From the NCBI GenBank assembly GCA_964390805.1, contig CAYMKL010000052.1, forward strand, positions 1 to 42,024: 42,024 nucleotides of DNA, in the 5' to 3' direction. Numbering within the stretch: the first letter of the stretch is position 1; each line of letters opens with the position of its first letter. The notes under the pieces were generated by a model. It made no database searches. It was not told the DNA's origin and worked only from the letters and a program-made list of their open reading frames with translations. The stretch is from CAYMKL01 sp964390805 (lineage in GTDB: Bacteria; Chloroflexota; Anaerolineae; VGOG01). The position numbers and the translations under genes were made by a program. This document shows positions 16,899 to 25,039 of the stretch, piece after piece.

Positions 16899-19800
16899 CA
16901 AGAAGATCACTATCTTGAACGTAGATGACGACGATGTTGGCCGCTACACCCTGAGCCGCGTCCTTCGCCAGGCAGGGTTTGAGGTCATAGAGGCCGCCAA
17001 CGGTGCAGAGAGCCTGCGATTAGTGAGGGAGAACCCCGATTTGGTTGTCCTCGACGTGAACCTTCCGGATATGAGCGGGTTCGATGTCTGTAGGCGGATC
17101 AAGACGGACCCTGTCACTTCTCTAATACCCGTCCTTCATGTGTCGGCGACCTATATGGACAGCCAGTCCATGGTAAGGGGATTGGATTACGGGGCGGACG
17201 GCTACCTGACGCAGCCCGTCGAGCCGCCGGTGTTGATCGCCTACGTGAAGGCGCTGCTGAGGATGCGGCAGTCGGAAAGGGAGCTACTGGCCGCGGCCCG
17301 GCAATGGCGGACCACCTTCGATGCCATTGGCGACGCAGTTTGCCTGCTGGACATGGAAGGAAGGGTCTTGCGCTGCAACGTGGCTATGACGAGTCTCCTG
17401 GGAAAGTCCTTCGACGAGATCATCGGCCGCACCTACTGGGAAGTTATGCACGGCACGTCAGAACCCATCGAAGGGTATCCCATCGTGCGCATGAGGGAGA
17501 GCCGCCGCAGAGAGACCCTGGTTTTGCCCATGGGAGAGCGATGGCTCGAAGTTTCTGCAGATCCGTTGCTGGATGAGGACGGCGATCTCATTGGTTCTGT
17601 GCACATCATGTCCGACATCACCGAGCGGGTGCGGGGGGAGGAGGCGCTGCGAGAAAGCGAACAGAAATATCGGCATCGTTTCATCCAGCCTGGAAATGAC
17701 CAGAGATCGCTTTACACTTTTTCCGCGATTATGATCCAAACGGAGCGCAAAAGGCCCCCAAAATGGCCTCCAGAGGGGCAAAATGGCTGTTTATGTTCAC
17801 TTGGGTCTGCACTCCACCAAAAAAGTGTAAAGTTGCTATTTTGGCGATTTGAAACGATGCCGAAATATCGGACGCTGGTCGAGCAGTCATTGCAGGGACT
17901 AGTAATCATCCAAGACTTTCGAATTGTCTTCGCCAACACCGCCTTCGCCGAAATCTCCGGATATACTATCGAGGAGTTGCTGTCCCTTTCACCTGAAAAA
18001 GTGAGAGCGATGATACACCCTGAAGATCAAGCATTCGTCTGGGGTCGCTTTCGGGATCGCTTGGCAGGGAAACCAGTGCCTCCGCGCTACGAGTATCGCG
18101 GAATTCAAAAGGACGGGGCGGTGCGCTGGCTGGAGATGTTTGCCAGCCGCATTGAGTACGCTGGGAAGCCGGCCATACAGGGAGCCATCGTAGACATCAC
18201 TGAGCGCAAGCGGGCGGAGGAGGCACTGCGGGAGAGGCTGAAAGAGTTGACCTGCCTCTACGCAGTGCACCGCGATATGCAGGAGGAACTGTCCATTGAC
18301 GAGCTTTGCAGGCGCATCATTGAGCACTTGGTTCCAGCCATGCGGTTCCCAGACATCACCGCACCTGTGATTGAACTGGGTGGCAAACGACTCACATCCG
18401 AGAGATACACTGAGGAGCTGTCGCACGGCCTCCATGCGGAGATCATGGTCGAGGGCAAAGCCCGTGGGCACTTGCGGGTCTACTATGCCGAGGACATACC
18501 CTTCCTGGTTCCCGAGGAGCAGGACCTCCTCAACGCTATTGCGGAGGACCTTGGGGTGTGGCTTGAGCGCATGCGGGCGGAGGAGGCGCTGCGAGAGAGT
18601 GAGGAGACGGCGAGGGCGCTTCTGAATGCCCCCACTGACGTTGCTGCGCTAATGGACACCAGAGGCACAATCCTTGTCGCTAACGAAGCGATGGCTGCGA
18701 GGTTTGGCATGCCCGTGAATGAGCTTGTCGGCATGTATGGTTGGGACCTGATTCCGCCAGGCCTGGTCGAACGTAGAAAAGCATACGCTGATCAAGTAAT
18801 TCAGTCGGGTGAGCCACGCCGTTTCGAAGACGAGAGCAGAGGGACATGGTTTGACAACGTTTTCTATCCTGTCTTCGATGCGCAGGGAAAGGTAACAAAG
18901 GTCGCTATTCTAGGTCGTGACATCACCGAGCGCAAGCAGATGGAGGAGGCGCTGCGGGAGAGCGAAGATCGCTACCGTGCCGTCTCCGAGCTGACCTCTG
19001 ACTATGCTTATGCCTTCAGAGTGGAGCCAGACGGCACACTGGTGGCTGAATGGGTGACTGGAGCCCTTGTCCGTATCACAGGATTCACTGCAGAGGAGTT
19101 GCAGGCGCGCGGTGGCTGGGAAAGCATGATTCACCCCAATGACATGTCTATTCCCCTCAGCCAATTGCAGGCGGTCATGGCTGGCAAGTCGAAGGTAGTC
19201 GAGTATCGCATCTTGACCAAGGACGGCGAGGTGCGTTGGACGCGCGATTACGCTCGCTCCGTGTGGGACGAAGGGCAGGGGCGAACGACCTACATTTATG
19301 GCGCGATACAAGACATCACCGAACGCAAGCAGGTGGAGGAAGCACTGCGAGAGAGTGAGGAAAAGTACCGCAACTTGGTAGAGAACATTAACGATGTCCT
19401 CTTCGCTACTGACGAGAATGGAGTGATAACCTATATCAGTCCGCAAATAAAACCGGTCAGCGGATATAGTCCGTCAGAAATCATTGGCCGACCTTTCCGT
19501 GAGTTCCTCTATCAGGAAGACTTGCCCCACGTTATGCAGCAGTTTCAGAAGGTCCTATCTGGCCACATCGAACCAAGTGAGTATCGGATTGTGACCAAGT
19601 CTGGCGAAATCCGCTGGGTACGTTCTTCCAGCCGACCGATCCTGGTGGGAAATCGTCCCATTGGGTTGCAAGGAATGCTAACAGACATCACCGAGCGCAA
19701 GCGGATAGAGAAAGCACTGCGAGATTCGGAGACCCGTTTTCGTTCTCTGGTTGAGCAATCTCCCTTTAGCACCGCCCTCTATACACCAGACGGCCAGCCG

Positions 19801-21657
19801 ACATACGGCAACCCTGCTACTGCGAAACTCTGGAACATGACTCCGGAGCAAGTGCAGCTTGTGTACCAGACCTACAACATCCTGGAGGACAAGCAGTTGG
19901 CCAATCAGGGAATAATGCCCGACATTCGAAAGGGCTTTGCTGGGGAATTTGCAGAAACACCAGCGATCAGGTACGACCCTGGGCAGGCAGACCCTGACTA
20001 CGTCGGTCCTGTGCGCTGGCTACGGGCTTTCATTTATCCGGTGAAGGATGAAGATGGAACCATCCGTGAGGTGGTGGTAATGCACGAGGACGTCACCGAG
20101 CGCAAAGAGGCAGAGGAGGAGCTCCGGCGGTTGAAAGAGTTCAACGAGAGCATCATCCAGAACATGGCTGAGGGCATCGTCGTGCAAGATGCTGAGGGAT
20201 ACTTCACCTTTGTCAATCCGACTGTGGCGGACATGCTGGGCTACGGGCCTGAGGAGATGGTAGGCCTGCACTGGACGGCCATCGTGCCGCCCGACCAGCA
20301 ACCCATCGTTGAGGCAGCCGACGAGCGGCGCATGCGCGGCGAAGCCGACCGTTATGAGTTGGAACTGGTTCGCAGGGATGGCAGAGCGGTTTCTGTCCTG
20401 GTCAGCGCCAGTCCTGGCTTTGAAGAGGATCGCTTCGCCGGGATCTTGACGGTCTTCACCAACATCACCGACCGCAAGCGGGCGGAGCAATTGCTGCAAG
20501 CGTTGAACGAGGCGGCTCTGGCTATGGAGAGAGCCCTGACACCGGAGGCGATATTCGCCGCAGTTGCAAAGGAGTTCAGGAAGCTTGACTTCTCCTGTAC
20601 CGTTTTGCTGACAGACGAGAGCCAGAGCAAGCTGTTCCCCAGACACCTGAGCTACAAGGCAGGAGTGGTCAAGGCCGCCGAGAAACTGACGGGCCTCAAA
20701 GCCGAGGATTTCCCCATACTTATCGAATCTACGGGCACATTCAGAAGGATAGTCTGGGAAGGGAAGACCGTCTTTGTAGATACGGAAGAGGCTATACGGG
20801 AGGTGTTACCCGAGCCCCTGAAGAGGTTCACCAGGCAAATAGTCAGTATGCTGAAGATCCAGAAATCGGTCAACTCCCCTCTCATAGCGGATGACCAGGT
20901 CATCGGTGTGCTTTCGGTGCAGTCGGACGACCTGACGGAAGGGGACATTCCGGCCATCACCGCCTTCGCCAATCAGATGGCCGCCTCCTGGCGCAAGGCT
21001 CAACTGTTGCAGGACCTGGAGAGTAGCCTTGCCGAAGTGGAGCGGGCAGGGAAAGAAATCCGACAAAGCTACGTGCAATTACAAAGAACCCTGGAGGGAA
21101 CGGTCAATACCCTGGTATCGGCAATCGAGATGAGAGATCCCTACACTGCTGGTCATCAACGGCGGGTAACCGAATTGGCCTCTGCCATCGCCAGAAGGAT
21201 GGGCCTTTCAAAAGAGCGGATCGAGGGAATCCGCATGGCCGGGCTGATCCATGATATTGGCAAGATCAGTATCCCTGCCGAAATCCTCAGCAAGCCCGGT
21301 CGGCTAAGCCAGATCGAATATAGTTTGATCAGAACTCACCCCCAACTCGGGCACGACGTAGTGAAGGCGGTAGAATTTCCATGGCCGGTTGCGGTAATCA
21401 TGCTGCAGCATCACGAAAGGATGGATGGTTCAGGCTATCCCCAAGGTCTATCGGGTGAGGAGATCAGCTTGGAGGCGAGGATTCTGGCCGTGGCGGATGT
21501 TGTGGAGGCCATGGCCTCTCACCGACCATACCGGCCAGCTCACACCGTAGATGAGGCCTTGGATGAGATCTCACAGAATAGGGGTGTCCTGTACGATCCT
21601 GAGGTGGTAGATGCTTGCTTGAAGCTTTCTATGGAGAAGGGGTTTACGTTTGAGTAA
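16891..21657 (+). CDS. Giant response regulator: REC, 7 PAS, 2 GAF, HD-GYP
   Basis: 1588 residues. REC (1-120, acceptor Asp in VVLDVNLPD; Gln for Lys in LTQPVEP), PAS1 (135-255), a 66-codon insertion (see 17672-17861), PAS2 (about 328-440), GAF (445-560), PAS3 (565-690), PAS4 (692-815), PAS5 (818-940), PAS6 (945-1075), PAS7 (1082-1200), GAF (1205-1380) and HD-GYP (about 1405-1588; HD near 1454, HHERMDGSGYP at 1507-1517). Complete catalytic motifs predict c-di-GMP phosphodiesterase activity under many-input control. GACAGGAGG precedes ATG 16891. PAS1 and HD-GYP are close paralogues of those in the 1138-4089 protein; REC is a close paralogue of the one at 10980. A terminator follows at 21694-21733 and the metF end converges from the other strand. 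Confidence 0.92.
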   Translation: MTDKKITILNVDDDDVGRYTLSRVLRQAGFEVIEAANGAESLRLVRENPDLVVLDVNLPDMSGFDVCRRIKTDPVTSLIPVLHVSATYMDSQSMVRGLDYGADGYLTQPVEPPVLIAYVKALLRMRQSERELLAAARQWRTTFDAIGDAVCLLDMEGRVLRCNVAMTSLLGKSFDEIIGRTYWEVMHGTSEPIEGYPIVRMRESRRRETLVLPMGERWLEVSADPLLDEDGDLIGSVHIMSDITERVRGEEALRESEQKYRHRFIQPGNDQRSLYTFSAIMIQTERKRPPKWPPEGQNGCLCSLGSALHQKSVKLLFWRFETMPKYRTLVEQSLQGLVIIQDFRIVFANTAFAEISGYTIEELLSLSPEKVRAMIHPEDQAFVWGRFRDRLAGKPVPPRYEYRGIQKDGAVRWLEMFASRIEYAGKPAIQGAIVDITERKRAEEALRERLKELTCLYAVHRDMQEELSIDELCRRIIEHLVPAMRFPDITAPVIELGGKRLTSERYTEELSHGLHAEIMVEGKARGHLRVYYAEDIPFLVPEEQDLLNAIAEDLGVWLERMRAEEALRESEETARALLNAPTDVAALMDTRGTILVANEAMAARFGMPVNELVGMYGWDLIPPGLVERRKAYADQVIQSGEPRRFEDESRGTWFDNVFYPVFDAQGKVTKVAILGRDITERKQMEEALRESEDRYRAVSELTSDYAYAFRVEPDGTLVAEWVTGALVRITGFTAEELQARGGWESMIHPNDMSIPLSQLQAVMAGKSKVVEYRILTKDGEVRWTRDYARSVWDEGQGRTTYIYGAIQDITERKQVEEALRESEEKYRNLVENINDVLFATDENGVITYISPQIKPVSGYSPSEIIGRPFREFLYQEDLPHVMQQFQKVLSGHIEPSEYRIVTKSGEIRWVRSSSRPILVGNRPIGLQGMLTDITERKRIEKALRDSETRFRSLVEQSPFSTALYTPDGQPTYGNPATAKLWNMTPEQVQLVYQTYNILEDKQLANQGIMPDIRKGFAGEFAETPAIRYDPGQADPDYVGPVRWLRAFIYPVKDEDGTIREVVVMHEDVTERKEAEEELRRLKEFNESIIQNMAEGIVVQDAEGYFTFVNPTVADMLGYGPEEMVGLHWTAIVPPDQQPIVEAADERRMRGEADRYELELVRRDGRAVSVLVSASPGFEEDRFAGILTVFTNITDRKRAEQLLQALNEAALAMERALTPEAIFAAVAKEFRKLDFSCTVLLTDESQSKLFPRHLSYKAGVVKAAEKLTGLKAEDFPILIESTGTFRRIVWEGKTVFVDTEEAIREVLPEPLKRFTRQIVSMLKIQKSVNSPLIADDQVIGVLSVQSDDLTEGDIPAITAFANQMAASWRKAQLLQDLESSLAEVERAGKEIRQSYVQLQRTLEGTVNTLVSAIEMRDPYTAGHQRRVTELASAIARRMGLSKERIEGIRMAGLIHDIGKISIPAEILSKPGRLSQIEYSLIRTHPQLGHDVVKAVEFPWPVAVIMLQHHERMDGSGYPQGLSGEEISLEARILAVADVVEAMASHRPYRPAHTVDEALDEISQNRGVLYDPEVVDACLKLSMEKGFTFE
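17672..17861. mobile_element. 190-bp MITE-like insertion inside the giant sensor gene
   Basis: Ends are a perfect 12-bp inverted repeat, GGCATCGTTTCA and TGAAACGATGCC, flanked by the 8-bp direct repeat GAAATATC (17664-17671 and 17862-17869). Inside is a second inverted pair, CTTTACACTTTTT (17710-17722) and AAAAAGTGTAAAG (17820-17832). Removing the element and one 8-bp copy restores ESEQKYRTLVEQSLQG, the normal PAS lead-in. The added length, 198 bp, is 66 codons with no stop, so the host frame survives. No transposase frame. TIRs starting GG with 8-bp duplications occur in families such as ISL3 and IS6; the parent is not identified. Confidence 0.88.
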
Positions 21658-21838
21658 GGGGTGAAGACAACAACTTCATCTATTGCTATCAGCAAGAGCC
21701 ATCCCCGGTAAGGGGGATGGCTCTTGGGTTTTTGCGCTAATGCTCTCGAACGAGCCCAGGACGGGTCACAAGCCAGCCGCTTCCAGCACAGCCGGTACCC
21801 GCTTCTCCCAGCCGAGGGGCATGAGGTGCACGCCCTGG
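21634..21838. repeat. 205-bp exact direct repeat, copy 2
   Basis: Identical to 4066-4270. Here the metF part is continuous with a full metF gene, so this looks like the parental arrangement and the left copy the derived joint. Confidence 0.95.
21694..21733 (+). terminator. Rho-independent terminator between convergent genes
   Basis: Same 13-bp stem, 6-nt loop and GGGTTTTT as at 4126-4165. It lies between the stop of the giant HD-GYP gene (21657) and the metF stop on the minus strand (21766). No T tract on the minus-strand side, so it should act mainly on plus-strand transcripts. Confidence 0.9.
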
Positions 21839-22632
21839 CATAGGTCCTTCATCTGCCGAATCAGACGTCCCGATATCTCGATGCTCGTTTTCACCCTGCT
21901 CTCTGCCTGGTCCATCTCCTCAATCAGGCTCTCAGGCACGTGCACTCCGGCCACGTTCTTGTTCATGAAGCGAGCCATACCAGCAGACTTCAGGAACACA
22001 ATCCCCACCATCACCGGCACGTTCAAATGCTTGACCTGGTTCATGAATTCCTCGAACCTCTTGGGATCGTACACCGCCTGAGTTTGAAAGAACTGGGCTC
22101 CGGCCTTGACCTTTTTCTCCATCTTCATGATCTGCGGCTCCAGGGGGTTGGCTCCCGGCGTCACCACCGCTCCCAGGCAGAAACTCGGGCTGCCCTTCAG
22201 CTTCTGCCCCGCCAGATCGCGCCCCTGCTGCAACTCGGATGCAGCGTGCAACAGGGAAACCGAGTCCAAATCAAAGACCGGCTTGCCTCCTGGGTGATCG
22301 CCCAGGGAGATGTGGTCGCCCGTGAGACAGAGAACGTTCTCGACCCCCAGCACGTACGCACTCAACAGGTCGGATTGCAGAGCTATGCGGTTGCGGTCCC
22401 GACAAGTTATCTGGAAGACCGGCTCCAGGTCTCTCTGCTTAAGGAGATGGCAGACAGCTAGAGAGCCCAGCCGCATCACCGAGCTCTGTTGATCGGTGAC
22501 ATTGATGGCATCCACCTTACCGCGTATGATCTCGGCCTCTTCTAACATTCGCTCGATATCAACGCCTTTAGGGGGACCAACCTCCGAAGTCACCGCAAAT
22601 TTGCCGGATTCGAATTTCTCCAAAAGTGTCAT
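21766..22632 (-). CDS. metF: Methylenetetrahydrofolate reductase, catalytic subunit (copy 1)
   Basis: A 288-residue TIM-barrel flavoprotein of the MetF family. FAVTSEVGPPKG opens the barrel, then INVTDQQSSVMRLGSLA, PVFQITCRDRNRIALQSD, NVLCLTGDH, KAGAQFFQTQAVYD and a C-terminal HLMPLGWEKRVPAVL. It reduces methylene-THF to methyl-THF in the methyl branch of the Wood-Ljungdahl pathway. Short length without a C-terminal extension fits forms that work with a separate MetV subunit, and metV lies immediately upstream (22658-23179, 25-bp gap). It is the last gene of the minus-strand hdr/met operon. Its final 24 codons are duplicated exactly at 4198-4270. A diverged second metF lies at 24028-24963. 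Confidence 0.92.
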   Translation of the reverse strand: MTLLEKFESGKFAVTSEVGPPKGVDIERMLEEAEIIRGKVDAINVTDQQSSVMRLGSLAVCHLLKQRDLEPVFQITCRDRNRIALQSDLLSAYVLGVENVLCLTGDHISLGDHPGGKPVFDLDSVSLLHAASELQQGRDLAGQKLKGSPSFCLGAVVTPGANPLEPQIMKMEKKVKAGAQFFQTQAVYDPKRFEEFMNQVKHLNVPVMVGIVFLKSAGMARFMNKNVAGVHVPESLIEEMDQAESRVKTSIEISGRLIRQMKDLCQGVHLMPLGWEKRVPAVLEAAGL

Positions 22633-22657
22633 CTCTTAGTAGCCTCCTTAGTCTCAC

Positions 22658-23179
22658 TCATCGCTTCAGCGTTGGCCTGCCTTCGTATCGGCGCCAACTC
22701 GGGCCGGTGAGCAGGTTACCCCAATTGTGCAGAATCTGGAAAATGACTCGTGGGACTTCGCGCAGCATGGGTTCATCTTTCCTGAAAAGGGTCTCGAACA
22801 GGGACGGGCTCTCGAGCAGACCCGCCACCATGTTTTCCCAGGCAGAAGTTCCATACAGTCGCCAATCGGGCGGCCCTTCGTAGTTGTCAGTCAACAACTC
22901 AACCCGATCGAGCTGAACGGTGCTCTCCCAGATCTCATCCCACACACACCGTTTGCTCATGTCCACCTCGCACATGCCTTCCATGGCTCCTCCACAGGGG
23001 CCATTGCGCTGACCTTTGGGGCAACGCATCGGGCAGACGAAGCCCGTGTGGCTAAGCACGCAATTGCCGCAGGATTGGCAATCGAAAAGCCACTCTTTTG
23101 CCTTCCTCTCAGTAACGAAGAAGACTTTGGAAAAGGCACGACTCTGAAAAGCCTTTTCGAGTACATCATCTATTGACAT
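22658..23179 (-). CDS. metV: MetV-like MTHFR C-terminal domain protein (short form)
   Basis: 173 residues. A Cys-rich core, CQSCGNCVLSHTGFVCPMRC followed by PKGQRNGPCGG and MCEVD, is the MTHFR_C/MetV signature that carries an iron-sulfur or zinc site and passes electrons to MetF. It lacks the N-terminal half seen in the 222-residue MetV at 26905-27573 and instead has a C-terminal segment with aromatic residues (DWRLYGTSAWENM). AAGGAG lies 7-8 bp upstream of the ATG. Placed directly before metF copy 1, so the two probably form one reductase unit. Confidence 0.85.
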   Translation of the reverse strand: MSIDDVLEKAFQSRAFSKVFFVTERKAKEWLFDCQSCGNCVLSHTGFVCPMRCPKGQRNGPCGGAMEGMCEVDMSKRCVWDEIWESTVQLDRVELLTDNYEGPPDWRLYGTSAWENMVAGLLESPSLFETLFRKDEPMLREVPRVIFQILHNWGNLLTGPSWRRYEGRPTLKR

Positions 23180-23198
23180 TCGGTAATCTCCTTAACTA

Positions 23199-23597
23199 TT
23201 ATTTTCTCTTTTTTCGCAATTGCTTCTCCACCCGAGCCAACAACTCAGCGGGCTTGACGGGCTTGTCAATGTAGTCCTCGGCTTCTAGGGAGAAGCCCCG
23301 GCTCACAGACAGCGTAGTTTCCCCCACCCTTTGGGAGAAGCTGGTCAGCATCAAGACCGGGATGTCGTCGAATTCGGGGTCGCCCTTGATTTCTTCACAA
23401 ACCGTGAATCCATCGGTCAGGGGCATGATGATGTCCAGGAGAATCAGATCGGGGTTCTCATCCCGCGTTTTTTGTAGACCCTCTTCTCCGTTGTAGGCCA
23501 CGATCACCTCGTAGGGCTTGCTCTCTAGCACCTTCTTCGTCGCCTGCACAAAGTCAGGATCATCATCAATAATGAGGATCTTAGCTCGCTCTTCCAT
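23199..23597 (-). CDS. Stand-alone receiver (REC) protein A
   Basis: 132 residues, one receiver domain and nothing else: IDDDP, acceptor Asp in LILLDIIMPLTDGF, Thr/Ser switch in MLTSFSQR, conserved Lys in YIDKPVKP. A GGAAGGAGAG site precedes the ATG. No output domain, so it would act by phosphotransfer or protein contact. It sits between metV and a second REC gene inside a metabolic operon, which suggests control of the reductase or of the kinase at 25040-26908. Confidence 0.92.
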   Translation of the reverse strand: MEERAKILIIDDDPDFVQATKKVLESKPYEVIVAYNGEEGLQKTRDENPDLILLDIIMPLTDGFTVCEEIKGDPEFDDIPVLMLTSFSQRVGETTLSVSRGFSLEAEDYIDKPVKPAELLARVEKQLRKKRK

Positions 23598-23627
23598 TCT
23601 CTCTCCTTCCTTTTCAGATTTGAGCTT

Positions 23628-24035
23628 CTAGCTTTTGGATTCTTGCAACAGCTTTTCCACCCGATGCAGCAGATCCAAGGGGCGGACGGGTTTCTCTATG
23701 TAGTCATCCACGTTGAGGTCTATCCCTGTTTCTAGTTCATAACGCCGGCGGCTAGCTTCTTCCCGTACCGCGGTGGCGATCAGGATGGGGATGTCAGAAC
23801 ACTCAGCGTACTCGACATTCTCCCTCAGCTCTCGACAGACACCGAAGCCATCCAGCTTAGGCATGAGGAGGTCCATGATAATCAGATCCGGCCCCTCCTC
23901 CTGAATCCTCTCTAGACACTCCTCTCCGTTCAGAGCGGTGATCACTTGATAGCCCCGGGCCTCCAGTACCATTTTGGTGGCCTTGATGATATCGGGATCG
24001 TCGTCAACGACCAGTATCTTGGCTCGACTACTCAT
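23628..24035 (-). CDS. Stand-alone receiver (REC) protein B
   Basis: 135 residues from ATG 24035 (GGGAGCAGTGG upstream; a TTG at 24050 is in frame but less likely). Single receiver: VDDDPDIIKA, Asp in LIIMDLLMPKLDGF, ATAVREEA switch region, Lys in YIEKPVRP. A paralogue of the neighbouring REC. Its start overlaps the metF copy 2 stop by 8 bp, so translation is coupled to metF. Confidence 0.92.
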   Translation of the reverse strand: MSSRAKILVVDDDPDIIKATKMVLEARGYQVITALNGEECLERIQEEGPDLIIMDLLMPKLDGFGVCRELRENVEYAECSDIPILIATAVREEASRRRYELETGIDLNVDDYIEKPVRPLDLLHRVEKLLQESKS

Positions 24036-24963
24036 CCACTGCTCCCGCAAGCACCGGCCTGGGCAGCAACCCTGCCTCCTCTACGATAACCGGAACCATC
24101 TCCTCCCAGCCCACGGCCATGATGTGAATGCCGTGCACGCCCGCCACCTCTTTGAGTTGCTCAATGGTCTCCAGGCATATCTTGACCCCTTCCTCCTTGG
24201 CGTCCTTGGCCTGTTTCATCCGGGTGACCAACTCGTCGGGGACTTCTACGCCAGCCACATGGTCTCTCATGTAACGAGCCATCCCTGCTGACTTCATGGG
24301 GATCACCCCAGCCAGAATGTGTACCTGCTCGTCCAGCCCCTGATCGCACACCATCTCCATGAATCTCCTGAATTTCGGCACGTCGAAGATTGCCTGCGTC
24401 TGGATGAAATCGGCCCCTGCCTTCACCTTCTTGGCCAGTCGCACCACCCGGAACTCGAAGGGGTCAGCGTAGGGATTGGAGGCCGCTCCAATGAACAATG
24501 GAGCATCGCCAAAGAATTTGTCGTCGCTGAGGAACGTGTTCTCCTCGCGCATCTTCTTGAGGGTCTGGATCAACTGGATGGAGTCTATATCGAAAACGTT
24601 CTTGGCCGTGGGGTGGTTGCCGAACTTCTGATGGTCGCCGGACAGGCAGAGGATATTCTTGATCCCGAAAGCAACCGCCCCCAGGACATCGCTCTGAATG
24701 GCCAGTCGGTTTCTGTCTCGACAGGTGATCTGCAGCACGGGTTCCATGCCCAGTTGCTTCACCATGGCACAAGCGGCCAGGCTGCTCATTCTGACGATGG
24801 CCGTCTGATTGTCGGTCACGTTCACGGCATCGCAGTAGCCTTTGACCTCATTTGCCCGCTTCTCGACCACGTGGCGACGCGTACCCTTGGGAGGACCCAA
24901 CTCGGCTGTTACGGCGAACCCGCCACTTTCAAGTACAGCCTCCAGATTGCTTCCCGCTCTCAT
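24028..24963 (-). CDS. metF: Methylenetetrahydrofolate reductase, catalytic subunit (copy 2)
   Basis: 311 residues from ATG 24963, which follows GAGGAGTAGGAG; the frame is open to 25011, but that part reads through a repeat. MetF barrel motifs: FAVTAELGPPKGTRR, VNVTDNQTAIVRMSSLA, PVLQITCRDRNRLAIQSD, NILCLSGDH, KAGADFIQTQAIFD, HIMAVGWEEMVPVI. Clearly diverged from copy 1, so an old duplication rather than a recent one. It lies downstream of metV (26905-27573) with a histidine kinase gene between them. Two MetF/MetV sets may make separate complexes or a heteromeric one. Confidence 0.9.
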   Translation of the reverse strand: MRAGSNLEAVLESGGFAVTAELGPPKGTRRHVVEKRANEVKGYCDAVNVTDNQTAIVRMSSLAACAMVKQLGMEPVLQITCRDRNRLAIQSDVLGAVAFGIKNILCLSGDHQKFGNHPTAKNVFDIDSIQLIQTLKKMREENTFLSDDKFFGDAPLFIGAASNPYADPFEFRVVRLAKKVKAGADFIQTQAIFDVPKFRRFMEMVCDQGLDEQVHILAGVIPMKSAGMARYMRDHVAGVEVPDELVTRMKQAKDAKEEGVKICLETIEQLKEVAGVHGIHIMAVGWEEMVPVIVEEAGLLPRPVLAGAVDE

Positions 24964-24985
24964 GCTCCTACTCCTCTTTGAGGCA

Positions 24986-25033
24986 GGAGTGCGGACGCAA
25001 GTCCGCCTCATGGCAAGCTCGCGCCTGCACTCC
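24986..25033. repeat. Small palindromic repeat between the kinase and metF copy 2
   Basis: Outer arms GGAGTGC/GCACTCC enclose GCGGAC-GCAA-GTCCGC, a perfect 6-bp stem with a GCAA loop, and a GGCAAGCTCGCGCC half-palindrome. REP-like element in the 76-bp gap; may modulate mRNA stability. Confidence 0.65.
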
Positions 25034-25039
25034 CCTCAT

